Source: Dichetophora obliterata (lineage: Eukaryota > Arthropoda > Insecta > Diptera > Sciomyzidae). From it: a DNA stretch of 64,000 bases. The stretch lies in contig OY986439.1 in assembly GCA_963920525.1 (NCBI GenBank), positions 17,827,319-17,891,318 on the forward strand, read 5' to 3'. The translations under genes were made by a program, and so were the position numbers. This document shows, one piece after another, positions 23,002 through 35,830 of this stretch. The notes under the pieces are model-generated. The model saw nothing but the letters and a program-made list of their open reading frames with translations, ran no database searches and was not told the origin of the DNA. The number at the start of each line of letters is the position of its first letter. Within the stretch, counting starts at the first letter, position 1.

Positions 23002-23461
23002 AGCGTCTGAAGTAATGAAGATCTCAAAATTAAAACGAGGAAGATGAAGAAATAAATTTCTTTTTAAATCGACTTTGGGCAACGAAGCAGAATTTTTCAC
23101 AATATGCGAGACGGAAGTATCTTATGTCTGATTATAAAACATCTGAGAGGTAAAATTTTACCAATTTGGGGAAAATGTCAATCTTTTCCTTAAATAATAA
23201 AGGCAATTTTTTTTTTGGTAGCTGCTGATTTCTTTTTTATGTTTTACACAAAAATGTATAAAAAACTACATAAATTGGGTTCAAAACAATAATTAAAGTG
23301 ACTGAAATAGTTTATTATTTCCTCATATTTTTCAATTATCCCTAAAGTTACAAAGACCGGTCCTAGTAGTCACAACTTGTAATATTTTTATATTTTTTCT
23401 ACAAAGGTAAGCATACTATTTCTTTGTTGGTATAGAAGCGTTAGGTAAAGTTGCGAACAAA

Positions 23462-25225
23462 GTAATAGCATTACTCTTATATTCAGACATATTTTGATAA
23501 ACAATACTAGTCTACAAATTTCATATCCGGTAAACCTATTATCATTCCTATGTGTACTTTTAACCCTGGTTTCAAATTTGTTCTCAGTTTCCTCCTATAT
23601 TACAACCAGAGATGGGTCAAAAAGTACTCATTACAATTCAATTCCATTTCCTTGGAATTAGGAATTGGTAAATGGTCCTCTCAATTCCTAAGGAATGGAA
23701 TTGGAAAAATCATCAATTTCATTACTGGAATTGTAATTGGTAATTGAACATTTCAATCCTTTGGAATGGAATTGAAAAAATGGTCAATTCCATGACATAA
23801 ATTGTAATTGGTAACTGAACACCTCAATTCTTTGGAATAGAATTGAAAAAATCGTCAATTCTATTACAAAAATTGTAATTGGTAATTGAAAACATCAATT
23901 TCTCATAAATGAAATTGGAAAAAATCGTAAACTCTATCAGGAATTGCAATTTTAAGTGAAAATTTCAATTACTTTTTCATTAACTCAAAACTACTTCATT
24001 TTGTATTAGAAAACTTTATTTGACTCTCACTGTTAGTCGGTTAATGAAATATGTATTATCGAAGATAATACTTTTTTAATTTAATACCACATTTTTAGTT
24101 AGAACAAAATATATAGCTGCTATGCTACCTGGTTCAATCCCGCCGACTTTTTGCAAGGTGTTTGGTACACAACTTCCACACCCCTGTATAAAATTTCATT
24201 AATCTACTAACAAAGCGATGTTTTCAATTCTCTTCCTAAGGAATTATCAATTAAAATTCTCGTAATGAAATTAACAATTTTTTCCAATTCCAGTCCGAGG
24301 AATTGTGGTGTTCAATTACAATTCCTGTTATGGAAATGACAATTTTTTCAATTCCATTCCTGGAAAATTGAGATGTCCAATTACCAATTACAATTCCTGT
24401 TATCTAATTGAAAAGTTTTCCAAATACATTCCAGAGGAATTGAAATGTACAATTACCAATACCAAATTCCAAGGAATTTGAACTGAGGTGGAATTAAATT
24501 AAAAAGGAATCATTACAATCCAGCTCTGATTGTAACATTTTCAGTATTCATTCTTGGCTCGTGTTTAGTATTATTGATCTATAATCTGAACTACTCAACA
24601 TAAAATAAAAAATATTATTTTGTATTTTAGAAAAAATAACAGTTTTTAATCAATATATCAAGCATTATCGTGTCATGTGTGCTAGCAGTGTTTTAATTTT
24701 GAGATTATATAACGAAATATCAACAAATTTTGTATCTTTTGTTTTAGCGGAGCTGTAATCGTCCAAAGTTAGAATTTGGGAAAAAATTGTTAATAAAATG
24801 TATTTTTACATGAAAAACAGGCATTTTAAATATGAACCATTACAATTCCGCTACAACAAAATATACAAAATTTGTTGATATTTCGTTGGATAGTCTCAAA
24901 ATTTTTGCTCCGCCACCGCACATGACACACATGACACAGTGGTTGATATATTGATTGAAAAGCTGATATTTTTTCTTAAATACAAAATACAATTTTTTAT
25001 TTTATGGTGAGTAGTTAAGGTTCTAGATCAATAAAACTAAACACGTACAAAAATTTAAAACACCCTGTATATTGAAAACGTTACAATATGGGAGGAAACA
25101 GAGTATAGATTTGAATCCAATGTTGAAGTACATATAGAAATGATAAAGGATTAACCGGATACGAAATTTGTAGACTAGCATAATTTATCCAAACATATCT
25201 GAATATAAGAAAACTGCTATTTTAA
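23462..25225. repeat. Long palindrome interrupted in its left arm by a hAT MITE
   Basis: Left arm 23462-23606 continues at 24537-24765. Right arm is about 24835-25225. Examples: CTAGTCTACAAATTTC at 23510 pairs with GAAATTTGTAGACTAG near 25161; GTTTCCTCC near 23588 pairs with GGAGGAAAC near 25090; TTTAGCGGAGCTGTAAT near 24743 pairs with ATTACAATTCCGCTACA near 24840. The axis is near 24800 once the insertion is removed. The right arm preserves the uninterrupted sequence (catattgtaacg in complement). Confidence 0.8.
23607..24528. mobile_element. 922-bp hAT-type MITE built of GGAATTGNAATTGGTAATTGAA repeats
   Basis: Ends CAGAGATGG (23607) and CCAGCTCTG (to 24528) form a CAGAGNTGG inverted repeat. 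Eight-base flanks ATTACAAC (23599-23606) and ATTGTAAC (24529-24536) match at six of eight positions and fit the hAT pattern nTnnnnAn. The opposite palindrome arm keeps a single ATTGTAAC, showing the empty site. Inside, several ~64-bp units rich in GGAATTG run one way to about 23970 and the other way from about 24215. Confidence 0.78.
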
Positions 25226-27860
25226 TACGATCGCAGCTGTATATGTTGTACAACACAGAAGAAACTGGCCAAATATTTAAATGGTTCGACCAAAATTCCT
25301 CTTTGAATGTTACAAGGTAGATAAGTGGAAATTTTCAGTGTATATGTAGTTATATTTATTCATATAATAGTAACACAAAACAAAGAAACTGTTTGGTTTT
25401 TTCTAGCGGAACATTACACCATAATTACTTATATATGTTTTAAAATATATTTCACCGCTGTTTAAGTTATGTTGACATAGTTGTCACAATGGAATGTTTC
25501 ATAAAATAATGAAAAATTTGTTCATGCTGGAATTGATTTCAATAATCTTTTCTGGAATACAATTTTTGTTGTACTTTGAGGGGCTATTTCAAGTTTTCGG
25601 GGTTATTTAAGAGTACAAAAATGTTGCTCAATACTGTGGTTGAAGTAATTTGCAGCAACTTTGAGAACGTCACAAATCAAAATTGTGATTGGTTAAAGAG
25701 ATAAATGAAAGTAAACGAGTTAAGCTGTCATTGCATTTGGAGTTGAAAAAAATTGCTTCTCTGAGCAAACTCAGTCAAATCCTTTATTGGGTATGATCTA
25801 AAGGCTAATTACTTCTAAGGGCTCTTAAAATCCCTTATTTAAAAAAAATGTGTTAATTTTTTTACGTAAGACCTTCATTCATATTCCAAATTATAAGAAT
25901 TTGAATTGTATTCAATCATTTCGTGCTAAGCCCAAATTAACTTAGACTTTGACTTAACTGGGCCTCGCACTAAAATCATAAGTGCTAAATATGTGTTCTC
26001 TCTCTTCTATTATCGTTATTAAAACCTCCTAAATAAGTGATTTGCAAATAACTGATAATCGAATAAATGACTTACGAATTGTTTACTTAGTTTTTATCAA
26101 AAAATTGTGATGTTTTTCCTTCCAAAAACAATATGAAAACAAAAAAAAACATGCTAAAGAACTTAACCAATCAATTACTTAAAGACACGAAATATTTTCT
26201 CAAGGTAAGGTGAAGGCAAACTACTGATAACAAAACAAATAGACAATGAAACAGCACAAAAACCAGGTAATGTAAGTAGCTGTTGGTTGATAGTTTAAGA
26301 GGTAAATGTACCACACATATATAAACAAAAACAGAAGCCACAAAAACCATGAGAAAACAAATATCAACATTTCAGACAGCATTGAAGACACGCACACACT
26401 TAAACATTTATGGCTTTTCTATAAAGTATCGTTATATATTATATACGCTACCTTCACAAAAGTCGGTGAATGACACATTTTCAAAAACGAGCATCAAAAT
26501 CGTTCATACAACATCAACATCATCCATATTAAGAGGGGAACTGACAATAAATATTGATGGAACATGCAATAATACCGCAACAACAAGACTTGCGGCAAAA
26601 GCTAGCGTCGTGCCACAACAAGTAGAAGTAAGCCAAAAGACACACAAATACACACAAACACACACAAAATCAAAACAAAACCAATAAAATTATGTCAACG
26701 TAAAATATGAAAAACCAAATAAAACACAACACATACATATATATGTAGATGTTTATAATATGTGTAAGTATAAATAAATAAATGGCAACACCGCAATGAA
26801 TGACACCAAAGATGCGAGGCATAACGGCGCAACGTGACGCAACGCAACGTAACATAACCTCCAAGCAATCTCTTTTAACCGAAAGCTCAAGCTCGAGACT
26901 GCAGGTTGGCTGAAGCCGCGCTGGAGGAAATATGGTAATTTGTTGCCGACAGTAAACTAATAGCTAGAATTTTTTATTTTTATTTTTATCCAAAGCACTC
27001 ACTTTGAAAAGAAAACTTATGATATTTGGCAGCTAGTGTGTGTGGAAGTCGAAGGGGGTGGGTAGGGGGCGAACGAATTACTTAAAAGTATCTTGGCAGC
27101 CAGGTAAGAAAACCTTTTGTATCACTACACACAGAGCCAAACTTACAACTACACTTTCGTAAGTGTTGCATGTCAGACTTACAGTTATGTATATCACAAA
27201 AAAAAAAAACACAAAATATTTACCAAAAATATTTTCATCATATCTAATGGCACATAATTTTACGGAGCATTAATAAAAGAGGCACTAAATTAAGGTGATC
27301 TTTTATAACCACGCCCAGATGTCGCAATGAATATTCTGCACAAACCGCAGCAACAACTGACAGAATTTGCATGCAGACGTTGTAAAGATTAAGTTAACGT
27401 CACATGTTGCATGCATCAGAAGGTGTGTGTGTGTGTGTGTGCGTTGTGTGTGATCTTCTTGTGTCAGTGTATGCTTGCCATTTTCATTTTCGACATTTTT
27501 ATGAATTTTATTTGCGTAGGTGCTGAAGGTAGTCACGGTAGATCAGCTAAGCTATTCATTGCAGCGTGACAGTCATCGTCGTCGTCGCCTTCATCGTCAT
27601 CGTTGTATGTAGCTTTGCGATTTGACAGATTGACAGTATTCTTAAATTAATTATCTTTTGTATTTTGTAATGGAACTGAATTACTTTGCAACATATGATT
27701 ATTTGTGTTGCGCTGATTGAAGATTTAATTTGGGGGAAAATTAAAATATACGCTACAAATAACTGAACATATAAAAGAGAACAAATGTGTTTATTTGTAC
27801 GGTAAGAAAAAAAAAACAGGCATTCTAAGCTTTAACCAAGAAACACGGCTATCGTTTTTT
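25226..27860. other. Spacer; CAA-rich and GC-richer around 26250-27120
   Basis: No supported gene. A 112-codon frame at 26349-26687 sits in CAA/CACA-rich DNA and ends beside a GTAAGC-like donor, but it has no recognisable domain and a low-complexity tail (THKYTQTHTKSKQNQ), so I do not call it a gene. A CGTCGTCGTCG run lies near 27580. Confidence 0.45.
27423..27440. repeat. (GT)n microsatellite
   Basis: Nine GT dinucleotides, followed by a related GTTGTGTGTG. Confidence 0.9.
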
Positions 27861-27864
27861 ACTC

Positions 27865-29900
27865 ATGATTCACTCAAAAAATTTATTAGTAAAATGGCTA
27901 CGAATAAAATTCGTAAAAAAATGTTAGTGCATTCTACGAGTATTAGTAAAGCATACGAGATATATTAACGAAATCATTAGTGAAGTGTTACTGATACCTG
28001 ATATAGTGTCTAAGAATTTATTCGTTTTATGTACTAATGATATTCGGTAACAAAAATAAAACAATTCGTCTGAGTGCATATAAATTATAAATTATAATAC
28101 TCGTAATTTTCTCATACGAATAACTTTGCAATTTCTTCCATTATATTCGTAGTATTCACTAATATTTTCGTACTATTTGTGAATGAAAAGAAATAATAGT
28201 AGAAAAAAATGCATTCGTAGGTGTACCGTACGTAGTATTCTTAGAATGTACGTATTATTAGTTGATTTTAAAACTTTAAAATCGAAATGGCTCAGCCTGG
28301 TTTGTTAAACAACTACAAAATATAAGGAACTGTATGATTGCAGTTGCCTACTGATATAGTGCGTAGCCCATAAGCTAAAGAACTGAGATTAAAACCCAGA
28401 CATCATTATTTTGTTGTTGTTTTTTTTTTCATTATTAGGTATTAGGATAATTCGTTAATGTAACAAATGTATTCGTACAATGTTCATTTGTTTTCGTACG
28501 ATTAAAAATAAAATATTAGTAATATGTAAGGGAGTGTCTCCGGTTGTGGGACACCCTTAATATTTTTGGACAGAAGGCAAATATTGTAGATTTGCGTATT
28601 GTCAAACTACAAGTTTGAAAAAAAAATGTTTAACCAGTTGTGGGACACCTTGAAAAATCCACTAAAAATGGAAAAATATGAAATAAAACAACCAAAAACA
28701 CAAAAATTAAAAAATTTATTCATTTCAGAAGCTCTCAAAGGCACAAAAACTACAGAAAATGGCATTTATTTCATGATATTCTTCATCTTCTAAATGCATA
28801 AAACGCAAGAAAATACAATTTTAATATGATATGTTGACAAAAACTATGATATTTGACAATTTGTAAGTCAAGTGCATTTTTTAAGTGCAAATAACATGGT
28901 GTCCCACAACTGGATATGGTTGCCAATCAAAAAGTGATGGCTAAATTGTCCCAGAAAATTATGTTTCATTACAAAATACAATGAAAATACTGCATATATT
29001 TTGCATAACAGTTCTTTTTAAATTAATTCACTTCAATTTGTCGCACTCTCAAAAAAATCAAAAGTTACTAATGCGCCTATTTTTTTTTGTTCAATGCTAA
29101 CAGCAAGCAACAAATGCGTATATTTGCTTCGATAATAGCAAAATAGCAACACTACAAAACTACAAGTTTGACAGTTTGATTTTACTTTAACTTTTGATTT
29201 TTTTTGAGAGTGCTACAAATTGAAGTGAATTAATTTAAAAAGAACTGTTATGCAAAATATATGCAATATTTTCATTGTATTTTGTAATGAAACATAAATT
29301 TCTGGGACAATTTTGCCATCACTCTTAAATGGCTACCATATCCAGTTGTGGGACAACTTGTTATTTGCATTAAAGAATGTGACAAATTGTCAAATATCAT
29401 AGTTTTTGTCAACATATCATATTAAAATTGTATTTTCTTGCGTTTTATGCATTTAGAAGATGAAGAATATTATGCAAGAAGTGCCATTTTCTGTAGTTTT
29501 TTATGTCTTTGAGAGCTTCTTAAATGAATAAATTTTTTTATTTTTCGTGTTTTTGGTTGTTTTATTACATATTTTTCTATTTTTAGTGGATTTTTCAAGG
29601 TGTCTCACAACTGGTTAAAAAATTTGTTCTTTGGAAAAATGAACCCTACATTAAATTGGTCGTAAATTTTTCTGGTTGCCTCAATAAATATAGTTACTTC
29701 AGCAAAAATTTAGCTTTTTTTATAAGTTTTCCATAGCTATGAAAATATACGTTCACATATTAAACACTTTATGAGCCAAAACCTTGAATATCCCATAACT
29801 TTCTTACTAATCCTATTCGTGGCTGAAAACTACGAATAAAATTCAAATAAAGGGCGCAGTTATTGGTAGTATTTACACACAAATATTTTTGAGTGTGCAA
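27865..29900. repeat. Possible outer element with TACGAATA repeats, interrupted by the hairpin at 28.6-29.6 kb
   Basis: Left edge CACTCAAAAAATTTATTAGT with CTACGAATAAAATTCGTA at 27872-27915. Right edge TACTAATCC ... CTACGAATAAAATTC (29806-29845) and TTTTTGAGTGTGC ending near 29900 run in inverted order. Between 27890 and 28510 the text keeps returning to TACGAATA, ATTAGTA and their complements. This fits a second, older inverted-repeat element into which the next feature inserted. Confidence 0.4.
28634..29614. mobile_element. ~980-bp nested hairpin with CCAGTTGTGGGACACC ends
   Basis: Left arm about 28614-29069, right arm about 29188-29640, axis near 29125, loop about 120 bp. CCAGTTGTGGGACACC occurs at 28634 and in complement at 28898-28913, so each arm is itself a 280-bp unit with inverted ends. 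The right arm repeats this at 29342 and 29599-29614. A fifth copy of the motif lies outside at 28540-28556. No protein frame. The loop shares the string AAACTACAAGTTTGA with the left flank (about 28602). Confidence 0.8.
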
Positions 29901-32900
29901 TTCTCAATAAAAAATTATTTTATTATAATTATTATTTTAACTATTAATTTCATTATTAAACGAATATCATTAAGAAAAAACTGCTTTATTCAAGAAGCAG
30001 ATCAGGAGGAAATAAAAAAAAAACGATTCGTGTTAGTTGTGAATGAATGAAAAGTAGAAAATTACTAAAAGTTTGTATTTTAAATCAAAGTTGGTTAAAA
30101 ATTTCAGAAAATATTTTCATATTCCTTTAAAAGCATAAACTAAAATTTCAACAAGAACTTTATATGCCTGAGTTGCGTCCGAATACTGTAAAGACACAAG
30201 ATATAATTATTAGAGAAATTCAATAATTGAATGTCAGCATAAATTAAATTTTCTGTATTTTAAATAATTGTTAATAAAAATTATTAATGTAAGTTTTGAC
30301 ATTTTTGGAAACATTAATCGAATTCTCCTTTATCTAGGATGAATCATCTAGAATAAGTTTTACAGATGGGAAAATTAGGTCGACTATCTTCAATCATCAC
30401 AATCATAGAACAGAAAATTTTCAAGTGTCTATCACACTTTAAATCCAACTGTAATATTTTTACTCTTATAAACATAGCAAAATCTCTATTAATTTTTAAA
30501 ATTAATTACGGTATACATTTAATGGATTCTAGTCACATTTATGGATCTTATATCAACATAAATTTTTAGAAATTCAAAACGAATTCAGAGATCATACATT
30601 GATCTACACTCATGGATCAAAAACACTTATGGATTTCGTTTTTCTTTTTGAGACATTTTTCCAAAAACTTTTGGGCTTTTTTTCGTTTTTGTTGAGTGAA
30701 ATATTAAATTTTTTTATATTTTTGACCCAGTTTAACCTTTTGCTGGTAGATCCTATATTCTAAAACAACTGAGTGAATTCTTTTTATGTATCCAAGTGTT
30801 GTTTTGAATTTAAGTACAACTATACTTATTTGCATATTTTCATTTAATATTTAATCGATGTTATTTAATAATACATGTCATAGAGTTATATTCTGTCAAA
30901 AAAATATTATCCTTAAACACATGACGTTAACATGTCATTTTGTCCAATTAATTTAATTATAGAAAATCATTTTGGTAAACAACCTACATATTTTCTGTTG
31001 TTGATTTCTTTAGAATCGATTGACATCATTTTTAAAATATCTGAGTTTTTGACTATGTTTTCACGTGTGCTCTTGGAAAAAATTTCAATGATAATAACTT
31101 TTACGATGATAATTTGTGTAATAGAAACAAAACCTGCTGATATAACCTTATTTCTGCTTCAATTATATTTTAACTACACTCTGTGTTCCTCGCCTTTTAA
31201 TTTGCATTTTGTAGTGGCTCTGTGTTAATATCTAATAAACGAATTTTTCACACGTCCTTCCTATGAGCATTTCAATTTAAAACCAATCAGACATACATAC
31301 ATTAGAAATGCTGGTGTTCCTTTGCCATGGGTTAAGCTTTTGTGTGTTGTGTGTGTGTATTTGTAAGTAAATAAATAATTGCTGCGTTTCGCACTTCTGT
31401 GTGAATTCAAGTATTTAGTCACACATTTACGCGTATCTGGCAACACTGTTTATGTAATTAATATGAAATTAAACACAAAAGCGATAAGCAAGAAAAAATA
31501 TTAAGCTGCTGGTCTGTGTGGTTAGCAAGTGTTGTCAGCCGGCTTGTCGAACGAAAAAGAAAAATTTCAACCACGGCTGCAGGCAAGGCGTCAAAGTTTA
31601 AAGTGCTTAAAATGTTTTTTTTTTCTTTTTGCCTCTTAATTTTTACAACGCGTTGGCCTTAACTGCAATTTACGGCACACAAGAGTTAAGGGATTGTTTT
31701 CATGCACTTAAAACAGGCAAGAAAAAAAAAATTGAAAAAAAACCGCTCAAGTTAAAAGGTTCGTTCTTCTAACAATTTAGACCATAAGTTCGGAGTTCGT
31801 GTGAAAGAAGTTAAAAAGTTGTGGCCAACTAAAGTTGGTAAAAAAAAACGCGGTCGTCAAGCATTGGCCTAGATGGTAGATTTAGTTAAAAACTCTTTAA
31901 TTAGATTTATTATGTTTATGTGCCATTGCAGCTAAATTACATTGTGGTTAGATAAAATAAGTTTTAATTCTCATAAAGTGCGAAAAGCTGCTGAAATTTG
32001 TTTAATAAGTAAAAACTCAGCAAAAAGATTTAATCTTTTGTAAAGATATTTTTCATGTAATGTATTATAAGGATGTCATTTTTCGTTGTTGAGTCTGATT
32101 AGCAGTATTAAATTGTTAAACTATTTGTAAACAACTTGATTTTATTTATTTCAACACTTTTATGGCAACCTCCATGCAATCAATGAAATAAATTATTTTT
32201 AAATATTCAATCAATTTCGTTTGATTTGTTTACAGATATTGATTTGTATTCATTTTATTTTTATGTCGTACTTTGAAAACATTTATAAAATCAATTTGAG
32301 AAAATCCGCAACAGAAAACTCTAAGCAATACGAATAAACATGCACAAATAGTGGTGGGAAAATATCAACAGATATATCGATATGTAAAATGTATCGATGG
32401 TAAAAAATTAACTGTCGATAGTGTTTCGATAGTAATTTCAAAGTTTAGCAAAAAACACCCAATGAAATGAAATACTGCCCAAAAATAGATATAAAGAAAA
32501 ATAATAAATAAATAAAATATCGCCCTCATCGATTCGTATTTAAAATAAAATTAAGCCCAAATAAAATTAAATAACGCCTAAATCTATATATAAATAGACG
32601 TAGGCAAAAGAGTTCGGTATCATTTTCTCCCATGTCTCTCAACCGATTACGTTTTCAGATGAGCATAATAAGAGAAAGAAATTCGCACATTGCTCTCTCT
32701 TCTGAGCAAGAGAACCGGTAGATAATTTATTAGGAAAGTAAAAGTGATGCCAAATTTTTATGAAAAACATATGTTTTAACATAAATTTTGCATAGAATCA
32801 ACAGAAAATATATGTAAAAAAAATTAATAGCCAACTCTAGTAAAAAACTAAACAACTACAAAAATATTTTCAAAGAAAGTTATTACCAATATATAGGGTG

Positions 32901-33584
32901 TTATTTCATAACAAAATCACCCTGAAAATGTATATGAAAAATTTTAAGTCTTAATTTCGTTTTTTTTTTTTTTCTTTATTTTAATATGTATTAACACCCA
33001 AACCAAGAATGAAAAATTGTCCAAAAATGAATGTTAGCCTAAAATTTTAGGTCTTATTTTAAATTTCAATATGTTCAAAATTGAATTAACAAATTTTTCG
33101 GCACATATTTTTTTTTTATTTTAAGCGTTATTGTCAATGTCGATGTAAATGTCAATGTAACATAGATTTTATGGACTTTATTTCATTGGGCGTTATTTCA
33201 CAAAATTTAAGGCCAGAATAAAATTAAATAAAGCCAAAAATAAAAATAAAATTACATTTAAAATGTTCTTAAGAAAAATATTCCAAATATTTTAAGTTTT
33301 ATTTTATATCGTAATAAATATTTACTTCGTAATAAAATAATGCTAAAAAATATAAGCAATAATACACCCAAAAAATTAAAGTACAGTTTAAATTTTTGGT
33401 CTTTTACTTATTATATCACTAAAATAAATAAAAAAATACAAAAAAATTGTATTATTGTAAGAACATAAACTATTTTGGGAGAAATTGAATGTTTTATTTT
33501 GGGCGTTATTTCACTGAACTTCGTCGAAAGCTATTATAAGAAAAAATATGTAATCTGAATTTATTTAGAACTAGCTGAAACCTG
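29901..33584. other. AT-rich spacer with simple CA/GT text
   Basis: No supported gene. Short CA/GT text at 31330-31350; poly-T and poly-A tracts at 31615-31740. From 32400 to 33540 the strings GGGCGTTATTTCA, their complements and AAATAACGCC recur irregularly, suggesting decayed repeats. TATCGAT-rich text at 32365-32430 resembles the complement of 37480-37540. Confidence 0.45.
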
Positions 33585-34130
33585 GCGCGTTGCTGCCATG
33601 CTCCCTTGCATGTGTAAATTGAGGTCGAATACTGAATTTCGATGCTGTGCTACCTATAAATCTAAAGCTGCTAGATATCCCAAATTTGGGTTGTAAGGGA
33701 GGTGCAACGGCCCTTTGACCAACGCCCATTATATGTGATCAATGAAACTGAATGTGTAAATTAAAGTCGAATACGGAATTCCGACACTGTGCGACCTATA
33801 ACTCCAAAGCAATTCGATATCGCAAATTTGTGTCAAATAAGAGGTCCCTTGGCAAACGCCCATAAAATTTAATCAATGAAATGGCTTGTGTACATACTTT
33901 TAGGTCGAATACTGAGTTCCGACGCTGTGCGACAAATAACTCAGAAGCTATTCGATATCGCAAATTTGGGTTGTATGGGAGGTGTCACTCTCCCTTGTCA
34001 AACGCCCAAAAACTGTTACCAATGAAAGTGCATGTATAAATTCGGATCAAATACTAAATTTCGACGCAGTGTGACCTATAATTCCAGAGCTATTCGATAG
34101 CACAAATCTGGGTTGTATGGGAGATAAGAT
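33585..34130 (+). repeat. ~140-bp tandem repeat, about 4 copies
   Basis: Each unit holds GGTCGAATACTGA, then GACGCTGTGCGACCTATAA, then CTATTCGATATCGCAAAT, then TTGTATGGGAGGTG, then CCCTTGTCAAACGCCC. Starts fall near 33585, 33705, 33840 and 33980. Copies have diverged by point changes and small indels. The same unit occurs inverted at 35590-35830 and again at 47805-47995. Confidence 0.85.
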
Positions 34131-34238
34131 TTTGAGAATTTTTGCATTGATTATTAGTACCTTGAACACCAGTTTCACTACTTTTTGAAAAATATGTATG
34201 GCAAAAGGCTTGCACTCAAAATTGAGCCAAAACCTAAA

Positions 34239-34435
34239 TTCGATTCAAAAGTTAAACTCGTATTTTGCAAACAGAAAAAATTTTATATTCTGCCAAAAGT
34301 TAAATTTGTAGTTTGCAAAAAGAACGAATTTAATTTCCTCCCAAAAGTTAAATTCGTACTTTGCAAAAAAAAAGAATTTAATTTTAGGAGGAAATTTGTA
34401 CCTAGCAAAAAATACGAACTAAACTTTTTGCGGAT
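34239..34435 (+). repeat. 48-bp tandem repeat, ~4 copies, open in one frame
   Basis: GTTAAA followed by TTCGTACTTTGCAAA-like text recurs at 34251, 34299 and 34347, with a degraded fourth copy. Because 48 is a multiple of three, one frame (34185-34463) stays open and reads a 16-residue repeat of the type LPKVKFVxCKKxEFNF. Composition is lysine/phenylalanine-rich as AT-rich DNA predicts. I treat it as a minisatellite, not a gene. Confidence 0.7.
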
Positions 34436-34463
34436 CAAAAGTATTGGTTTGAGTTTTCGCTAA

Positions 34464-35589
34464 GTTAGCGTCGGATTGACGAATTTATCTTCACACACTT
34501 GTCTTTGAAATATAAGTTTTTTCCGAATTCGATTTATGCATTTAGAAAATAGTTCAGAAAATAATTTGAATTTTAATTGATGTACTTCAGTGGTAATCTA
34601 TCTATACTTTTATATAAAAGGGTACTCATTTATGTACGGGATCACAAAGCTTGAGAACGGTAGACAGTATTTTAATAACTAGTAAGCCCGCGTGGTGTTA
34701 AAACGCCAAATCCAAACATACCCAGATTTTATTTTAAGCTTTTGAATAGATTTTCAACTGATCAAAATGAAATTAATTTTGGCCTTTTTGCAATACACGC
34801 AGTATTCCACGCGCAACCCCGATAAAATGTTAGCATATTTAATTTCATACCCAAATTTATTTTAAATATATAGGAGTAAGAATATTTGATTTCCAGTTGA
34901 AAAATGCTTAAACGAAAATGTTTCACTACTAGTTACCATTGTCATATAAAATTTTTGTGTACATTTTTAAGAGTTAAAAAAATTTTCCGACCAGTTTAGA
35001 AATATTTTTTTAACTGTAAGAAATCATTCCAGTATCACTTTGACATTGAATATATCAATTCGTTGTTTCAGCTGTGAAATTATAAAAGATTGTTCGTCAA
35101 TATAACAATTTCATAGCTATTGAAAAAATTCCTCACATATTTTTATTAATAATTAAATGTGAAATTAATAACAGAAAAAGCAACATAACAACAATTATAT
35201 GCAAACTTTAACTCGCTATAACTTAAAAAATATAAATTGTTGAGAAATAAAAAGTCCATTAGCACATTAACAGGTTTAAACTTACCAAACCATACTAAAT
35301 TTATTAAGATTAGACTTGTACTCAAAAACCCTTACGCCGGACAAAATTTGCATTTGCGTAATATTTATATATAAGATTCTAATGGATAGCTATGGTACCC
35401 AGTTAAGACATATGCTATGTAAATTTGCAAACCATTATTTAAATACATAATTAATTAAAATTAAAAAAAGCATAACAATGCAATTTCTTTACTCTTATCC
35501 TCTTATCCTCTTTTTAAGCTCTATTTGATAAAAATAAAGGTGGAGTGCAACACTAAATAGTTGTAAGTAAGGAAAAAACGTGCCGTTTC
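34464..35589. other. AT-rich spacer
   Basis: No gene or clear repeat seen. Confidence 0.5.
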
Positions 35590-35830
35590 CCTGATAACAT
35601 TTTGTTAGCATTGGACAAGGGGGCGTGTCACCTCCCGTGCAACCCAAATTTGCGATATCGAATTGCTTCGGAAATATAGATCGAATTGCCTCGGAGTTCA
35701 GTATTCGACTACAATTTACACGTACCGTTCCCCTGATAACATTGTCTGGATGTTGTATAAGGGGGAGTGGTACCTTCGATACAACCAAAATCTGCGATAT
35801 CGAATAGCAGCCCAAATTTTCGGTATAACT
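35590..35830 (-). repeat. Inverted copies of the 140-bp tandem repeat
   Basis: The complement shows CGATATCGCAAATTTGGGTTG and AGTATTCGAC-type text of the repeat at 33585-34130. About 1.6 units. Together with the forward array it forms an inverted pair spaced by about 1.5 kb. Confidence 0.75.

Noticed and set aside
24120..24160. A B-box-like CTGGTTCAATCCCGCC suggesting a tRNA or SINE
   Set aside because: No A box at suitable distance upstream, and it lies in the middle of the GGAATTG MITE.
26349..26687. 112-codon frame with a nearby splice-donor-like GTAAGC
   Set aside because: Low-complexity CAA/CACA tail and no recognisable domain; I could not separate it from chance.
28340..28400. tRNA-like text GATATAGTGCGTAGC ... 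GATTAAAACCC
   Set aside because: Both boxes deviate from consensus and no stem pairs; too weak to list.
30735..31336. A further TTAA MITE between TTAACCTTTTGCTGG and CCATGGGTTAA
   Set aside because: The ends agree at only a few bases beyond TTAACC and there is no subterminal dyad.
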